Positions 1-7,358 of a DNA stretch of 64,000 nt are shown here, piece by piece. The stretch is from NCBI RefSeq assembly GCF_002214585.1, contig NZ_CP014862.1, forward strand, positions 806,001 to 870,000, written 5' to 3'. The notes below the pieces were generated by a model that did no database searches, was not told where the DNA came from, and saw only the letters and a list, made by a program, of their open reading frames with translations. A program made the position numbers and the translations under genes. This DNA comes from Thermococcus profundus (GTDB lineage: Archaea; Methanobacteriota_B; Thermococci; Thermococcales; Thermococcaceae). The number at the start of each line of letters is the position of its first letter. Position 1 is the first letter of the stretch.

Positions 1-72
1 CACTAGAACCATGGCTATAAACACTATCAAGGTTCCAATACCAATCGCACCTCTTCTGTTTCTGGCCTTCAT
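1..72 (-). CDS. arlB: Archaellin (archaeal flagellin), N-terminal fragment
   Basis: The first 24 codons of an archaellin, the filament subunit of the archaellum; the rest lies outside the window. The ATG at 72 opens a class III signal peptide: a short basic stretch ending in Arg-Arg-Gly, then a hydrophobic segment beginning AIGIGTLIVF. The prepilin-type peptidase would be expected to cut after that Gly. A GGGGGTG ribosome site lies about 8 bases before the ATG on the minus strand. It probably heads the archaellum operon, which would continue to the left. The N-terminal pattern is very characteristic; which archaellin paralogue this is cannot be told. Confidence 0.9.
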   Translation of the reverse strand, partial: MKARNRRGAIGIGTLIVFIAMVLV

Positions 73-121
73 CAGCCATGCACCCCCTAGGGTTGTTTGC
101 ACTCATGATTACAAGCCGTAG

Positions 122-130
122 ATATAAATC
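122..130 (-). promoter_or_regulatory. TATA box of the archaellin operon
   Basis: Read on the minus strand the sequence is gatttatatc, about 50 bases before the archaellin ATG. This leaves a leader of roughly 25-30 bases with a good ribosome site. It lies about 20 bases downstream (in the direction of transcription) of the repeated ACCTACA units at 150-180. Confidence 0.7.
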
Positions 131-149
131 GCTTTTTTGTTCTTAGTAG

Positions 150-180
150 TGTAGGTGGACATGTAGGTGCATATGTAGGT
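150..180 (-). repeat. Three 12-bp-spaced ACCTACA units, candidate activator sites
   Basis: On the plus strand TGTAGGT occurs at 150-156, 162-168 and 174-180, exactly 12 bp apart, so the units lie on nearly the same helix face. On the minus strand each unit reads ACCTACA, and the most distal copy also contains TACATA. The array sits just upstream of the archaellin TATA/BRE, where an archaeal activator would bind. From memory, EarA of Methanococcus maripaludis needs several TACATA-like sites upstream of its archaellum promoter. The neighbouring EarA-like gene is the obvious candidate binder. Confidence 0.65.
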
Positions 181-294
181 AACTGTTTAATTTTTCTTGA
201 AGTGGGGTTTGGATCAAACGATTTCATGTGGTTCTGGAGAAATTTTTTCGGGGGTTCTTGAATGTTAAAATGAATACAAGGATAAACCAAAAAC

Positions 295-342
295 GTTATA
301 TACTATACAATCGAGAGATAGTTACGGTGCACACCTGTAGGT
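295..342 (+). promoter_or_regulatory. Promoter of earA with a palindromic copy of the motif
   Basis: TTATATA at 296-302 is a plausible TATA box for the plus-strand gene at 414. It gives a start near 325-330 and a leader of about 85 bases. ACCTGTAGGT at 333-342 is a 10-bp near-palindrome containing the same TGTAGGT unit found before the archaellin gene. It lies just downstream of the expected start of transcription, a position that would suit self-repression. The rest of 181-413 holds no gene that I can support. Confidence 0.5.
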
Positions 343-413
343 CGTTCCAGTAAAATCAGGGATGGTCAAAGGAGTCAGTAGACCCAGCTAATGCCAGTGG
401 GGGGTGAAGGGGG

Positions 414-749
414 ATGGCGGTGAGAACCATGATAATAGATCCGCAGGTGCTCAGGTCTATACACCGAAGCGAGCTCAGGAAAAGAATACTGCTGTACCTG
501 AACGAAATATACCCTTCTGCCACGTATCTCTCGGAGATAGCGAGGGTTGTCGGTTCTGATCCTTCTAATGTCCGCGGTGCCCTCGTCGGTCTCGGCAATC
601 GCTACAACGGCGAAAGTTCTCTCGTTTATCTCGGTCTGGTGGAAGAGATCAGCAACAACGGCTTCAAGTACTACCGGCTGACTGACTACGGAAGGCAGGT
701 TGTAGAGTACCTGAGGGAGTACTACAGGTATTACAGGAAGTTTATGTGA
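414..749 (+). CDS. earA: EarA-like winged-helix activator of archaellum genes
   Basis: A 111-residue winged-helix DNA-binding protein. Residues 20-75 form the helix-turn-helix (RKRILLYLNEIYPSATYLSE, then a second helix with SDPSNVRGAL), followed by a wing with YYRLTDYGRQVVEYL. Size, fold and place beside an archaellin gene match EarA, the euryarchaeal archaellum activator. The start at 414 is set by GGTGA at 403-407; a second Met follows at residue 6. The gene is divergent from the archaellin gene and forms an apparent operon with the methyltransferase downstream (10-base gap). The EarA assignment rests on context and recalled family features; a general archaeal HTH protein is the alternative. 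Confidence 0.7.
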   Translation: MAVRTMIIDPQVLRSIHRSELRKRILLYLNEIYPSATYLSEIARVVGSDPSNVRGALVGLGNRYNGESSLVYLGLVEEISNNGFKYYRLTDYGRQVVEYLREYYRYYRKFM

Positions 750-759
750 GGTGACGGGG

Positions 760-1734
760 ATGGAGGAAGTGAAGCGCAGGGTGGCCGTCGTTGACTCCAA
801 CATCGAGCAGATGGTCAAGATGTCAATACTCCACGTAATCCAGCTCGGAACGAAGCACGGCGTTTTTAAAGTCCTCTCAAGGGGACCTACTCAGAGGGAA
901 GTCCTCGACAGCGTTGACCTCCCGAACAGGAAGCTTCTGATGGAGTTTCTGGATACCCTGAGGGCGATAGGGATCGTGGAGGAGCAGGGAAATCAGCTCA
1001 AGCTCAATGGGTTCTCATACCTCCTGAAAGTCCCGCAGGAGCACTACGATTCGCTTCTACCCGGATGGGTTTCCATCCTTGAAGAGATATACAGAATGGT
1101 CGATTATGCGTTCATAACCCCAACCCATCCGCACGTTCTCATGGACTTCGACAAGGACGCCGACTTCTGGGACATAAGGATGAACACTGACTTCGCGACC
1201 CTTTACAGGGATGCGATAGCCGCTGCCGGGGAGATAAGCAGTGGGGCGAGTGTCCTGGATCTTGGGTGTGGTTCGGTAGCACCCTACGATTTTGGAAAGA
1301 GAATAGGGTACACGGGCTTCTACACTGGCGTAGACTATTCGTCAGCCATACTGGAGATAGCCAGGATGAGGGCCGAGGAGAACAGCCTCCCAGTCGAGCT
1401 TAAGGAGCTGGACGTGAGGCTGATAAGGCCCGTCAACGAGTACGACACCGCAGTGATAAGCTTCCTTCTTGAGTACCTGAAACCGGAAGACTACGGACGG
1501 GTTCTCAGAAGGACGCTTGAAGCACTGAAGCCTGGAGGAAAGCTCGTGATCGTGGAGCCCTTCAGGGACAGGTTCAAGCATATTGAAGCCCTTGAGTTCT
1601 TTGAGAAGCTCAACAAGGACTTTAAGCGGTTCCCAGAAGCTAAAGAGGTTATAGGTGCTGTGGAGAAAGAGGGGTTCGATGTAGCAATAAAAGAGTATGG
1701 AAGGAGCATGATCGTGGTTAGCCTGATGCCCTGA
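760..1734 (+). CDS. SAM-dependent methyltransferase of the archaellum locus
   Basis: 324 residues. An N-terminal winged-helix/dimerisation part (about 20-95), as in O-methyltransferases, precedes a class I Rossmann methyltransferase. Motif I is VLDLGCG, followed by YTGVDYSS, a post-I acidic residue region and the late motif LKPGGKLVIVEPF. Methyltransferase genes are known in archaellin clusters of Pyrococcus (called fam there, as I recall), so it may modify the archaellin or its glycan. The start ATG 760 follows GAGGTGA at 748-754; an upstream in-frame GTG at 751 lies inside that ribosome site. It is not CheR, which has a different architecture. The substrate is unknown. Confidence 0.7.
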   Translation: MEEVKRRVAVVDSNIEQMVKMSILHVIQLGTKHGVFKVLSRGPTQREVLDSVDLPNRKLLMEFLDTLRAIGIVEEQGNQLKLNGFSYLLKVPQEHYDSLLPGWVSILEEIYRMVDYAFITPTHPHVLMDFDKDADFWDIRMNTDFATLYRDAIAAAGEISSGASVLDLGCGSVAPYDFGKRIGYTGFYTGVDYSSAILEIARMRAEENSLPVELKELDVRLIRPVNEYDTAVISFLLEYLKPEDYGRVLRRTLEALKPGGKLVIVEPFRDRFKHIEALEFFEKLNKDFKRFPEAKEVIGAVEKEGFDVAIKEYGRSMIVVSLMP

Positions 1735-1818
1735 TTTTGGATTTTTTACAATTTGTCCCGGTATTTCATACGGGAATTTGTATATTTTGCAGGGATTCTA
1801 ACGGGTCCGGTGGTGTAG

Positions 1819-1864
1819 CTACATACCTACCTACACAGAAGGGTTTTAGGGGTGTTGTTTAAAT
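1819..1864 (+). promoter_or_regulatory. cheY operon promoter with archaellin-type motif
   Basis: CTACATA at 1819-1825 contains TACATA, and ACCTACAC at 1829-1836 repeats exactly the TATA-proximal unit of the archaellin promoter. A TATA-like TTTAAATC lies at 1857-1864, about 20 bases further on; in the archaellin promoter the gap is about 19. Transcription would begin near 1885, almost at the cheY ATG, giving a very short leader. A second possible TATA (tgtatatttt) lies near 1780. Confidence 0.55.
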
Positions 1865-1889
1865 CTGGTGAAGTAAGGAGGGGACGTCA

Positions 1890-2261
1890 ATGGCAAGGGT
1901 GCTCATAGCGGACGACGCTCTATTCGCGCGGATTCTCCTAAGGAAGATATTCACCGACGCAGGGCACGAAGTTGTTGGAGAAGCCTCAACAGGTAAGGAG
2001 GTTGTCGAGAAATACGCGGAGCTGAGGCCGGATATAGTGACCCTGGATATAATAATGCCTGACATGGACGGTATAGAAGCCCTCAAAAAGATCATCGAGA
2101 TGGATCCCAATGCCAAGGTGATAATGATAACCTCCGTCGACAGTGAGAAGAAGGTTATTGAGTGCATAAACGCCGGGGCATCGGGGTATATAATCAAACC
2201 CTTCGAGCCCTCACAGGTGCTTAGTGAAGTAAACAGGGTGCTTTCAAAGCGGAGGGCATAG
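1890..2261 (+). CDS. cheY: Chemotaxis response regulator CheY
   Basis: 123 residues, a single receiver domain. The acidic pocket D8/D9, phosphoacceptor D53 (in LDIIMPD), T81 and K103 (in IKPF) are all present, with Y100 as the switch aromatic residue. Phospho-CheY would act on the archaellum motor through CheF-type adaptors. A GGAGGGG ribosome site lies at about 1876-1882. First gene of a plus-strand chemosensory operon whose kinase follows after a 107-base gap holding a strong hairpin. Confidence 0.93.
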   Translation: MARVLIADDALFARILLRKIFTDAGHEVVGEASTGKEVVEKYAELRPDIVTLDIIMPDMDGIEALKKIIEMDPNAKVIMITSVDSEKKVIECINAGASGYIIKPFEPSQVLSEVNRVLSKRRA

Positions 2262-2262
2262 A

Positions 2263-2330
2263 GGCCGGCCGGGGAAGTAATGCCTTGGGGGCGTTATTTC
2301 AGAGTGCTTGGCGGCATGGCCCGGCCGGCC
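2263..2330 (+). repeat. All-GC 11-bp inverted repeat between cheY and cheA
   Basis: GGCCGGCCGGG at 2263-2273 is perfectly complementary to CCCGGCCGGCC at 2320-2330, with a 46-base loop. It starts two bases after the cheY stop codon and ends 38 bases before the chosen cheA start. No T-run follows, so it does not look like a terminator. It may stabilise the cheY message or limit cheA translation. Each arm is also partly self-complementary, so other pairings are possible. Confidence 0.6.
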
Positions 2331-2368
2331 CACAGCGATCTGGGGGTGGAAGCATCTCCCGGCTGTAT

Positions 2369-4570
2369 ATGAACGAGTTCATTGAGGAAGCAAGGACCAA
2401 GTTTGAGGAACTGGAGGATCTGATGCGGGAGCTCAGAGACGGGGTAGCCGGAGGAAGGGAGATTGGGCCGGTCCTGAGGAGAATGATCCGGGAGATTCAC
2501 ACGATAAAGGGGCTAGCCTCCCTGGCTGGTTTTCCAACCCTTAACAAGGCCGCCCACTGGCTTGAAACCCTCCTGGAACTGGCCTCTGAAGGGGAGCTCA
2601 AACCAGGGGAGGATTTTCTGAACGTCGTTGGTGACTTTATATCGGCGATGGAAAGAATTCTGAACTCAATCGAGACTTCGGGGGAGGAAGGTGATGCTGG
2701 CATTGATTACCTGGTGACCCGCGCTACTCTTCTTTTGAAAAAATCCAAGGGAAAAGGATCTGTTTTCGCGTCCCTAAAGGAAAAGGGAAGAACGTACCGG
2801 GTAGTTCTGACTCTTGACAGCGTCCCTGAGAAGATTCCATCCTGGCTCTTTTCCATCGTCTCAAAACTTCAAACGGCCTGTGAGATATTGAGCTCATCGC
2901 CAGACGTGGAGGAGGTGCTTAAGGGAAACGCAGAGCTCTCAAGCAGGTTTGAATTTCAAGTGCGCACCGCCCTTGATCCGGACAGGCTTAGGGATCTTCT
3001 CCTTGGGTGTGAGGGGGTCAGAAGCGTGGAGGTGGTGGAAGGTGAAGAAGTCGAAAAAATCCCCCTCCTTATCAGGGTTTACTTCAAGGAGGAGGCTCCT
3101 CTTAAGGCGGCACGTGCTCTTCTTATCCTTAAGGATCTCAGGGATCTTGGAAAGGTCGTATCGGTGAATCCACCTGAGGCGGAACTTAAAAACGGCATCC
3201 TTCTGGGCGGTAGGGTCTTGGAAGTCCTGATTGAAACGTCCAAGAGGCCGGAGAGAATAAAGAACGCTATCCTTGCCCACCAAGATGTGGACACGGTCGA
3301 GATTTTGGAGGATTTTGATGTTGAGACCCTGAAGCCTAAAAACGAAAGGCCCCCCTCTAAACCGGCTCGCGCTGTGGTAGAAAGGCCCTCTCTGGGGGAG
3401 AAGTCCGTCAGGATCAACCCCACCGTTCTGGACAGGCTTATGGCCGCCGTGGAGGAGTTTCTACTTCTGAAGGAGTGGCTGGAGGAGGCCGATGAGGGCG
3501 ATCTGGGGGAGATAAGGGAAAAGTTCAAGAAGTCCTTTGAGGAGCTCAGGAAGACCGTTTTGGAGATGAGAACCGTCTCGCTTCGCGATGTTCTGAAGAG
3601 CCTCATCCCCGGCATCAAAGGACTGGCCAGGGACCTGGGAAAAGAAATCAAGGTTGTTGTTGATGGAGATGATGTAAGGGTTGATCGGGGGATCGTTGAG
3701 GTTCTCTTGGAAAGCCTTGTGCACATACTCAACAACGCGGTTGTTCACGGTATAGAGAGCCCTGAGGAGAGAATCCGCAAGGGAAAACCGCGGGAAGGTA
3801 CCCTCCGCATTTCGCTTTCTCAGTATTCCGACTACGTTGAGGTATCCGTGAGCGACGACGGCAGGGGCATAGACCTTGAGACGATAAGGAAGAGGGCGGT
3901 TGAGAAGGGTGTGGTACCTCCTGAGAAGGTGGATCGGCTCTCCAAAAAGGAGGTTCTTGGACTCCTCTTTCTTCCCGGCATGAGCAGTGAGAAAGTGGCT
4001 TCCGAGAGGTCGGGGAGGGGCATAGGCCTCAGCGTTGTTTGGGAGGCTGTGAGAGCGGTTCACGGAAGTATAATCGTAGACACCGAGCAGGGAAGGGGCA
4101 CGACTTTCAGGATCCGCGTTCCCTATACTTTCTCCGTGATCCCCGCGTACATCCTGGATGTGGGGGGCAACCTGTACGCGTTTCCCTCCTTGGGTGTGCT
4201 GGGGGAGGTAAGGGTTGAGAAGGCCCTCGTCCGGAAGTTGGGCGGGGGTTACCTAACCGTTGCTGAGGGAGAGGTTCTCCCGGCGGTTATGCTCCACGAC
4301 CTCGTGGACTTCGCAGCTTTTCCGGGCGAGGAGCTTTCAGGTCTTATCTTTGATGCCGGGAAATCCAAGGTTGTCCTATTGGCAGACAGGATCGTGGACA
4401 AGAGGGAGATAGCCGTTAAACCACTGAGGGAAGTCCTTCCTCCTTCCCTTCTGGGAGAGGGGAAGCTGTACACGGGGATCACCCTGCTCGGTGGGAAGAG
4501 GATCGTGCCCGTATTGGATCACCTCGAAATCCTGGGGGTGCTCGGCTATGAGCCTGGTGGGGAAGCTTAA
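2369..4570 (+). CDS. cheA: Chemotaxis histidine kinase CheA
   Basis: 733 residues from the ATG at 2369. Hpt (P1) domain with phosphoacceptor H44 in HTIKGLASLAGF; a linker of about 230 residues that may hold two P2-like modules; P3 dimerisation helices near 360-430; kinase domain with N-box HILNNAVVHGIE, G1 DDGRGID, F-box LFLPGMSS and G2 SGRGIGLS; then a CheW-like P5 domain. The reading frame stays open to a TTG at 2285, but that extension spans a hairpin and does not resemble Hpt. No clear ribosome site precedes 2369, so the start is tentative. It is more divergent than usual CheA around the N-box and overlaps the next gene by 23 bases. Confidence 0.88.
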   Translation: MNEFIEEARTKFEELEDLMRELRDGVAGGREIGPVLRRMIREIHTIKGLASLAGFPTLNKAAHWLETLLELASEGELKPGEDFLNVVGDFISAMERILNSIETSGEEGDAGIDYLVTRATLLLKKSKGKGSVFASLKEKGRTYRVVLTLDSVPEKIPSWLFSIVSKLQTACEILSSSPDVEEVLKGNAELSSRFEFQVRTALDPDRLRDLLLGCEGVRSVEVVEGEEVEKIPLLIRVYFKEEAPLKAARALLILKDLRDLGKVVSVNPPEAELKNGILLGGRVLEVLIETSKRPERIKNAILAHQDVDTVEILEDFDVETLKPKNERPPSKPARAVVERPSLGEKSVRINPTVLDRLMAAVEEFLLLKEWLEEADEGDLGEIREKFKKSFEELRKTVLEMRTVSLRDVLKSLIPGIKGLARDLGKEIKVVVDGDDVRVDRGIVEVLLESLVHILNNAVVHGIESPEERIRKGKPREGTLRISLSQYSDYVEVSVSDDGRGIDLETIRKRAVEKGVVPPEKVDRLSKKEVLGLLFLPGMSSEKVASERSGRGIGLSVVWEAVRAVHGSIIVDTEQGRGTTFRIRVPYTFSVIPAYILDVGGNLYAFPSLGVLGEVRVEKALVRKLGGGYLTVAEGEVLPAVMLHDLVDFAAFPGEELSGLIFDAGKSKVVLLADRIVDKREIAVKPLREVLPPSLLGEGKLYTGITLLGGKRIVPVLDHLEILGVLGYEPGGEA

Positions 4571-5174
4571 GCTCCTTTTTGAGAGCCTTTTTGAGGATGT
4601 TCTAACCCGCATAGATCCGGAGGGAAGACTGAGGCTTTCTTCGGTTAGGGTGGTCCCCTCCACAACCCTTGTCCGGGAGGCGCTTCTGGAGGGCATTAAC
4701 GCCGTCTGCTTTACGCTGGGAAACCCGCCGGAGGTTATAATCGCCTTTAGCTTTGAAGGTTCATCGAAGGTGTGGGAAGACCTCATCAAGGGCGGCATTG
4801 GCTCGGATCTCCTTCACTCCTCTGATCCGACCGCGTTCCTGAGTTCCCTGCTCAAGGAGACCGGCAACATAATAGTGGGCCCCCTCTCTACCAGATTTTC
4901 GCGGGCCCTGGGAAGGGAGGTGCTACCGAGTGTTCCCTTCACCCTGAACGGCGTCGATAACTTGGAAAAGCTCCTTCAGATCATGGGTGAGGGGCCGCTT
5001 CCGGTGTTTAGGGGGAGGATAAGCGACGGCCATGTCGGCTCCATACAGGTTTACGTTATCCCCTCACGGCGCTTCCTCAGTGAGCTCAATGAGAGGCCAG
5101 AGATCGTTGAGAGGGCAAGGGGCCACCCCAGGGGGAGGGGCCTTGGGAGAAGAGGGGGGATTGAAATTGCCTGA
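4548..5174 (+). CDS. CheC/CheX-type CheY-P phosphatase, single active site
   Basis: 208 residues. It carries one copy of the CheC/CheX/FliY phosphatase signature S-x3-E-x2-N-x22-P: S100, E104, N107 and P130, with the expected spacing. CheC usually has two such helices and CheX one, so this is a one-site member. It would remove phosphate from CheY. The C-terminal tail is rich in Arg and Gly (about 190-204). ATG 4548 is supported by GGTG at 4537-4540 and overlaps the cheA end. No CheD gene, the usual CheC partner, is in the window. Confidence 0.75.
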   Translation: MSLVGKLKLLFESLFEDVLTRIDPEGRLRLSSVRVVPSTTLVREALLEGINAVCFTLGNPPEVIIAFSFEGSSKVWEDLIKGGIGSDLLHSSDPTAFLSSLLKETGNIIVGPLSTRFSRALGREVLPSVPFTLNGVDNLEKLLQIMGEGPLPVFRGRISDGHVGSIQVYVIPSRRFLSELNERPEIVERARGHPRGRGLGRRGGIEIA

Positions 5175-6066
5175 GGGGAAAGTTCGTGCGCGGGTTATGG
5201 TTGTTCCAGACTCATCCCCCGGTGGAAGTGCCGATACCTGGAAGGAGGCTGAGCTCTCCATCGAAGGTGGCCTCAGAATCCGCTACTTGAAGGACGGGCT
5301 CTTCTCCGGTGAGGACTTCTTCTCGTTTTCCTCCGTTGTTGATCTGGGTTTCAAAGTTCCCTCCCACATTGGTACTGGGGACGTGTTCGCGGTTAGGTTC
5401 CAGGGAAAAACCCTTTTCATGGCGCCGGGTAGCAATCCCCTCATATACAGTCCCTCAAAGTTCCGGGATTTCATCCATGGAATCTTTGAGGCCCTGCTGA
5501 GGGGAAGGCCAGTTCTGTTCTGGGAGGGCGGTGAAGTTCCGGTTTGGGAGAGGGGATACCTCGGTGCGGTGGGAGTTGGGAAGCTTTTGATCATCGGGCC
5601 CAACAGGGCGCCGATTCTGAGCTTTCCCTCCGTTGTAAAGGCCCGAACAGAGACCGTGGATGGAAAGATCGCCTGGTTCCTGGAAAGGTACACCCCACTG
5701 GGCATCTCCGGGGTCTACCTGCACATTCCCGAGAGGAAGACCCGGCTATTTGTCCTCAGGTACCTATCCCGGTTCGGCGGCGCCGGGTACCTCCCGGAAC
5801 TTGCCAGGGAGTTCCCGGATGTCCTGGCGGATCTCAAAGTGCCCGACGTTTCCCCGGAGGAGAGGGAAGTTCTAATGGCGCTCATGTCCGGTATAGATCC
5901 CCTTGAGCTTCCCGGTCTCCTGAGGATGGACGTCAGAAGGGTCGAGGAGATATACGACAGGTTGATAAGGAAAGGCCTCCTAAGTCTTGTTGGCATAAGG
6001 AAAATAGTGGAGCCGACACCGCTCGCTGAGACGGCGGTAGAACTGGAGGAAGGTGAAGGGGAATGA
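5161..6066 (+). CDS. cheF: CheF-like archaeal chemotaxis adaptor
   Basis: 301 residues if started at TTG 5161, which follows GAGGGGGG and overlaps the phosphatase gene by 14 bases. The frame is open further upstream to 5032, inside the previous gene. The N-terminal half looks like the PH-like part of CheF (DUF439): SSVVDLGFKV and DVFAVRFQGKTLFM. The C-terminal part carries a helix-turn-helix-like block: EREVLMALMSGIDPLELPGL, then DVRRVEEIYDRLIRKGLLSL. In Halobacterium CheF proteins bind CheY, CheC/CheD and archaellum accessory proteins. Position after CheA/CheC and before a HEAT protein fits this role. Assignment is from remembered family features. Confidence 0.65.
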   Translation: MKLPEGKVRARVMVVPDSSPGGSADTWKEAELSIEGGLRIRYLKDGLFSGEDFFSFSSVVDLGFKVPSHIGTGDVFAVRFQGKTLFMAPGSNPLIYSPSKFRDFIHGIFEALLRGRPVLFWEGGEVPVWERGYLGAVGVGKLLIIGPNRAPILSFPSVVKARTETVDGKIAWFLERYTPLGISGVYLHIPERKTRLFVLRYLSRFGGAGYLPELAREFPDVLADLKVPDVSPEEREVLMALMSGIDPLELPGLLRMDVRRVEEIYDRLIRKGLLSLVGIRKIVEPTPLAETAVELEEGEGE

Positions 6067-7358
6067 AGAAGACCGTTGCGTTCACTTTGCTCGCGGTGCT
6101 TTTCCTGCTTTTGGGGACTTCAGTCCAGGCGGAGATGTACCCAGTGGTGTTCCAGGGCAGCGTTGGTGAGGATATCCCCTACCAGAAGACAATAGAGGCA
6201 GTCGCTTTCGGGAACGGTACCGTCTACGCGGCGTGCGACTATCGGATGCAGGCTGGAAAGGAGCTCATAGGTATCTACTACCTTGGCCTCATGGGGGCGT
6301 ACTCAACAAACGGTTCGAAGCTCTGGGTCAATGGCTCTGGCTACGTTGTTAAAATCCAGCCTGTCGGAGACGGTGTCCTCGCAGGAAGCCTTGGAGGCTT
6401 CGTTTTCTTTGATAAAGATGGTCACATCGTAGCGAACGCCCCGACGATAAACAAGCTCTACGATTTCGTTGTTGGGGACGGCTACGTATATGGTGTCGAT
6501 GGGGACGTGTGGTATAGCAACGGAACCTACAGCAGTTCCGGGGAGGTTTTCAAGGCGAAGCTGTATGAAAACGGAAGCGTTGCCCTCTACAAAACCGGAT
6601 GGGTCCTGAACCTCACATCGATGCCGAGCAGGGTTAGGCTTGGGGATGTGGTGTACGTCGGCTCGGGCATGCCCTCTGGCTACTCCACCGGTTACAGGTT
6701 CGGTGCCGTATACGGCGTTTCCTACGATGGAAAGCTCCTCTGGACAATCAGAACAGGTGATTGGGTCAGGGATCTTGAGGTCTGGGACGGAAAGGCCGTG
6801 GCAGGGGTTGGCTCCAACGACGGAAGGGGACGGATTCTTCTGGTTGATGAAAGCGGAAAGGTCCTCTGGAACGAGAGCGCTTTTTCCATTGACGACCTTC
6901 TGGTCAGCGGGAACACCCTCTACGCCTCTGGAATAGACGAGGACGGCAGGGGAAGGGTGGCCGCCTACGATCTGGGGAAGAAGAAAAAGCTCTGGGAGAT
7001 CACCCTTCCGTACAGGGCGAAGGTTCTCGCTTACGGTGATGGAAAGCTCGCCGTCGGAATCGGAAAGTTTGAGAGCAGGAAAGAGGGGAACGTAACTAAG
7101 GTCTACAGTGAGGGCGGCCTTTACGTCCTCGATCCCAAGAACGGAAAGACCCTCTGGAAGAGCACGGACTTTGGCTACGTTAGAAGCCTCGCCGTCAGCG
7201 GCAACCTGCTTGCGGCCGGAACTGCCAGCTCATATTTCTACGTCGTGGATCTGGATAAGATCAGGTCGTCCTCGGGCATCTGTGGGCCAGGTATCTTTCT
7301 CCTTACCATCCTGCTCTCGATGGCCGTTGTGAAGGGAGGTGGTGGAGGTGCCTCCTGA
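6063..7358 (+). CDS. Secreted beta-propeller protein with CGP-CTERM tail, in chemosensory operon
   Basis: 431 residues. Signal peptide at 1-24 (basic start, then TLLAVLFLLLG), a PQQ/WD-like beta-propeller with repeated blades (for example GKLLWTIRTGDW, GKVLWNESAF, KKKLWEITLPY, GKTLWKSTDFGY), and a C-terminal hydrophobic segment preceded by Cys-Gly-Pro, the CGP-CTERM anchoring/sorting signal of Thermococcales surface proteins. N-x-S/T glycosylation sites are frequent. It starts with ATGA overlapping the cheF stop, so translation is coupled to the chemotaxis genes. A role as an external sensor or envelope partner is inference; no ligand can be named. Confidence 0.75.
   Translation: MKKTVAFTLLAVLFLLLGTSVQAEMYPVVFQGSVGEDIPYQKTIEAVAFGNGTVYAACDYRMQAGKELIGIYYLGLMGAYSTNGSKLWVNGSGYVVKIQPVGDGVLAGSLGGFVFFDKDGHIVANAPTINKLYDFVVGDGYVYGVDGDVWYSNGTYSSSGEVFKAKLYENGSVALYKTGWVLNLTSMPSRVRLGDVVYVGSGMPSGYSTGYRFGAVYGVSYDGKLLWTIRTGDWVRDLEVWDGKAVAGVGSNDGRGRILLVDESGKVLWNESAFSIDDLLVSGNTLYASGIDEDGRGRVAAYDLGKKKKLWEITLPYRAKVLAYGDGKLAVGIGKFESRKEGNVTKVYSEGGLYVLDPKNGKTLWKSTDFGYVRSLAVSGNLLAAGTASSYFYVVDLDKIRSSSGICGPGIFLLTILLSMAVVKGGGGGAS

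Noticed and set aside
760-1734. Methyltransferase as CheR
   Set aside because: It has an O-methyltransferase-like winged-helix N-terminus and lacks the CheR domain layout; position beside archaellin genes fits an archaellum-related enzyme better.
2285-2368. TTG 2285 as cheA start, adding 28 residues
   Set aside because: The extra part runs through the GC hairpin, has no Hpt similarity and is rich in Gly, Ser and Arg. ATG 2369 gives the standard Hpt N-terminus, although its ribosome site is weak.
5032-5160. Start of the CheF-like gene at 5032
   Set aside because: It would add 43 residues wholly inside the phosphatase gene, of Gly/Arg/Ser-rich composition; TTG 5161 has a good ribosome site.
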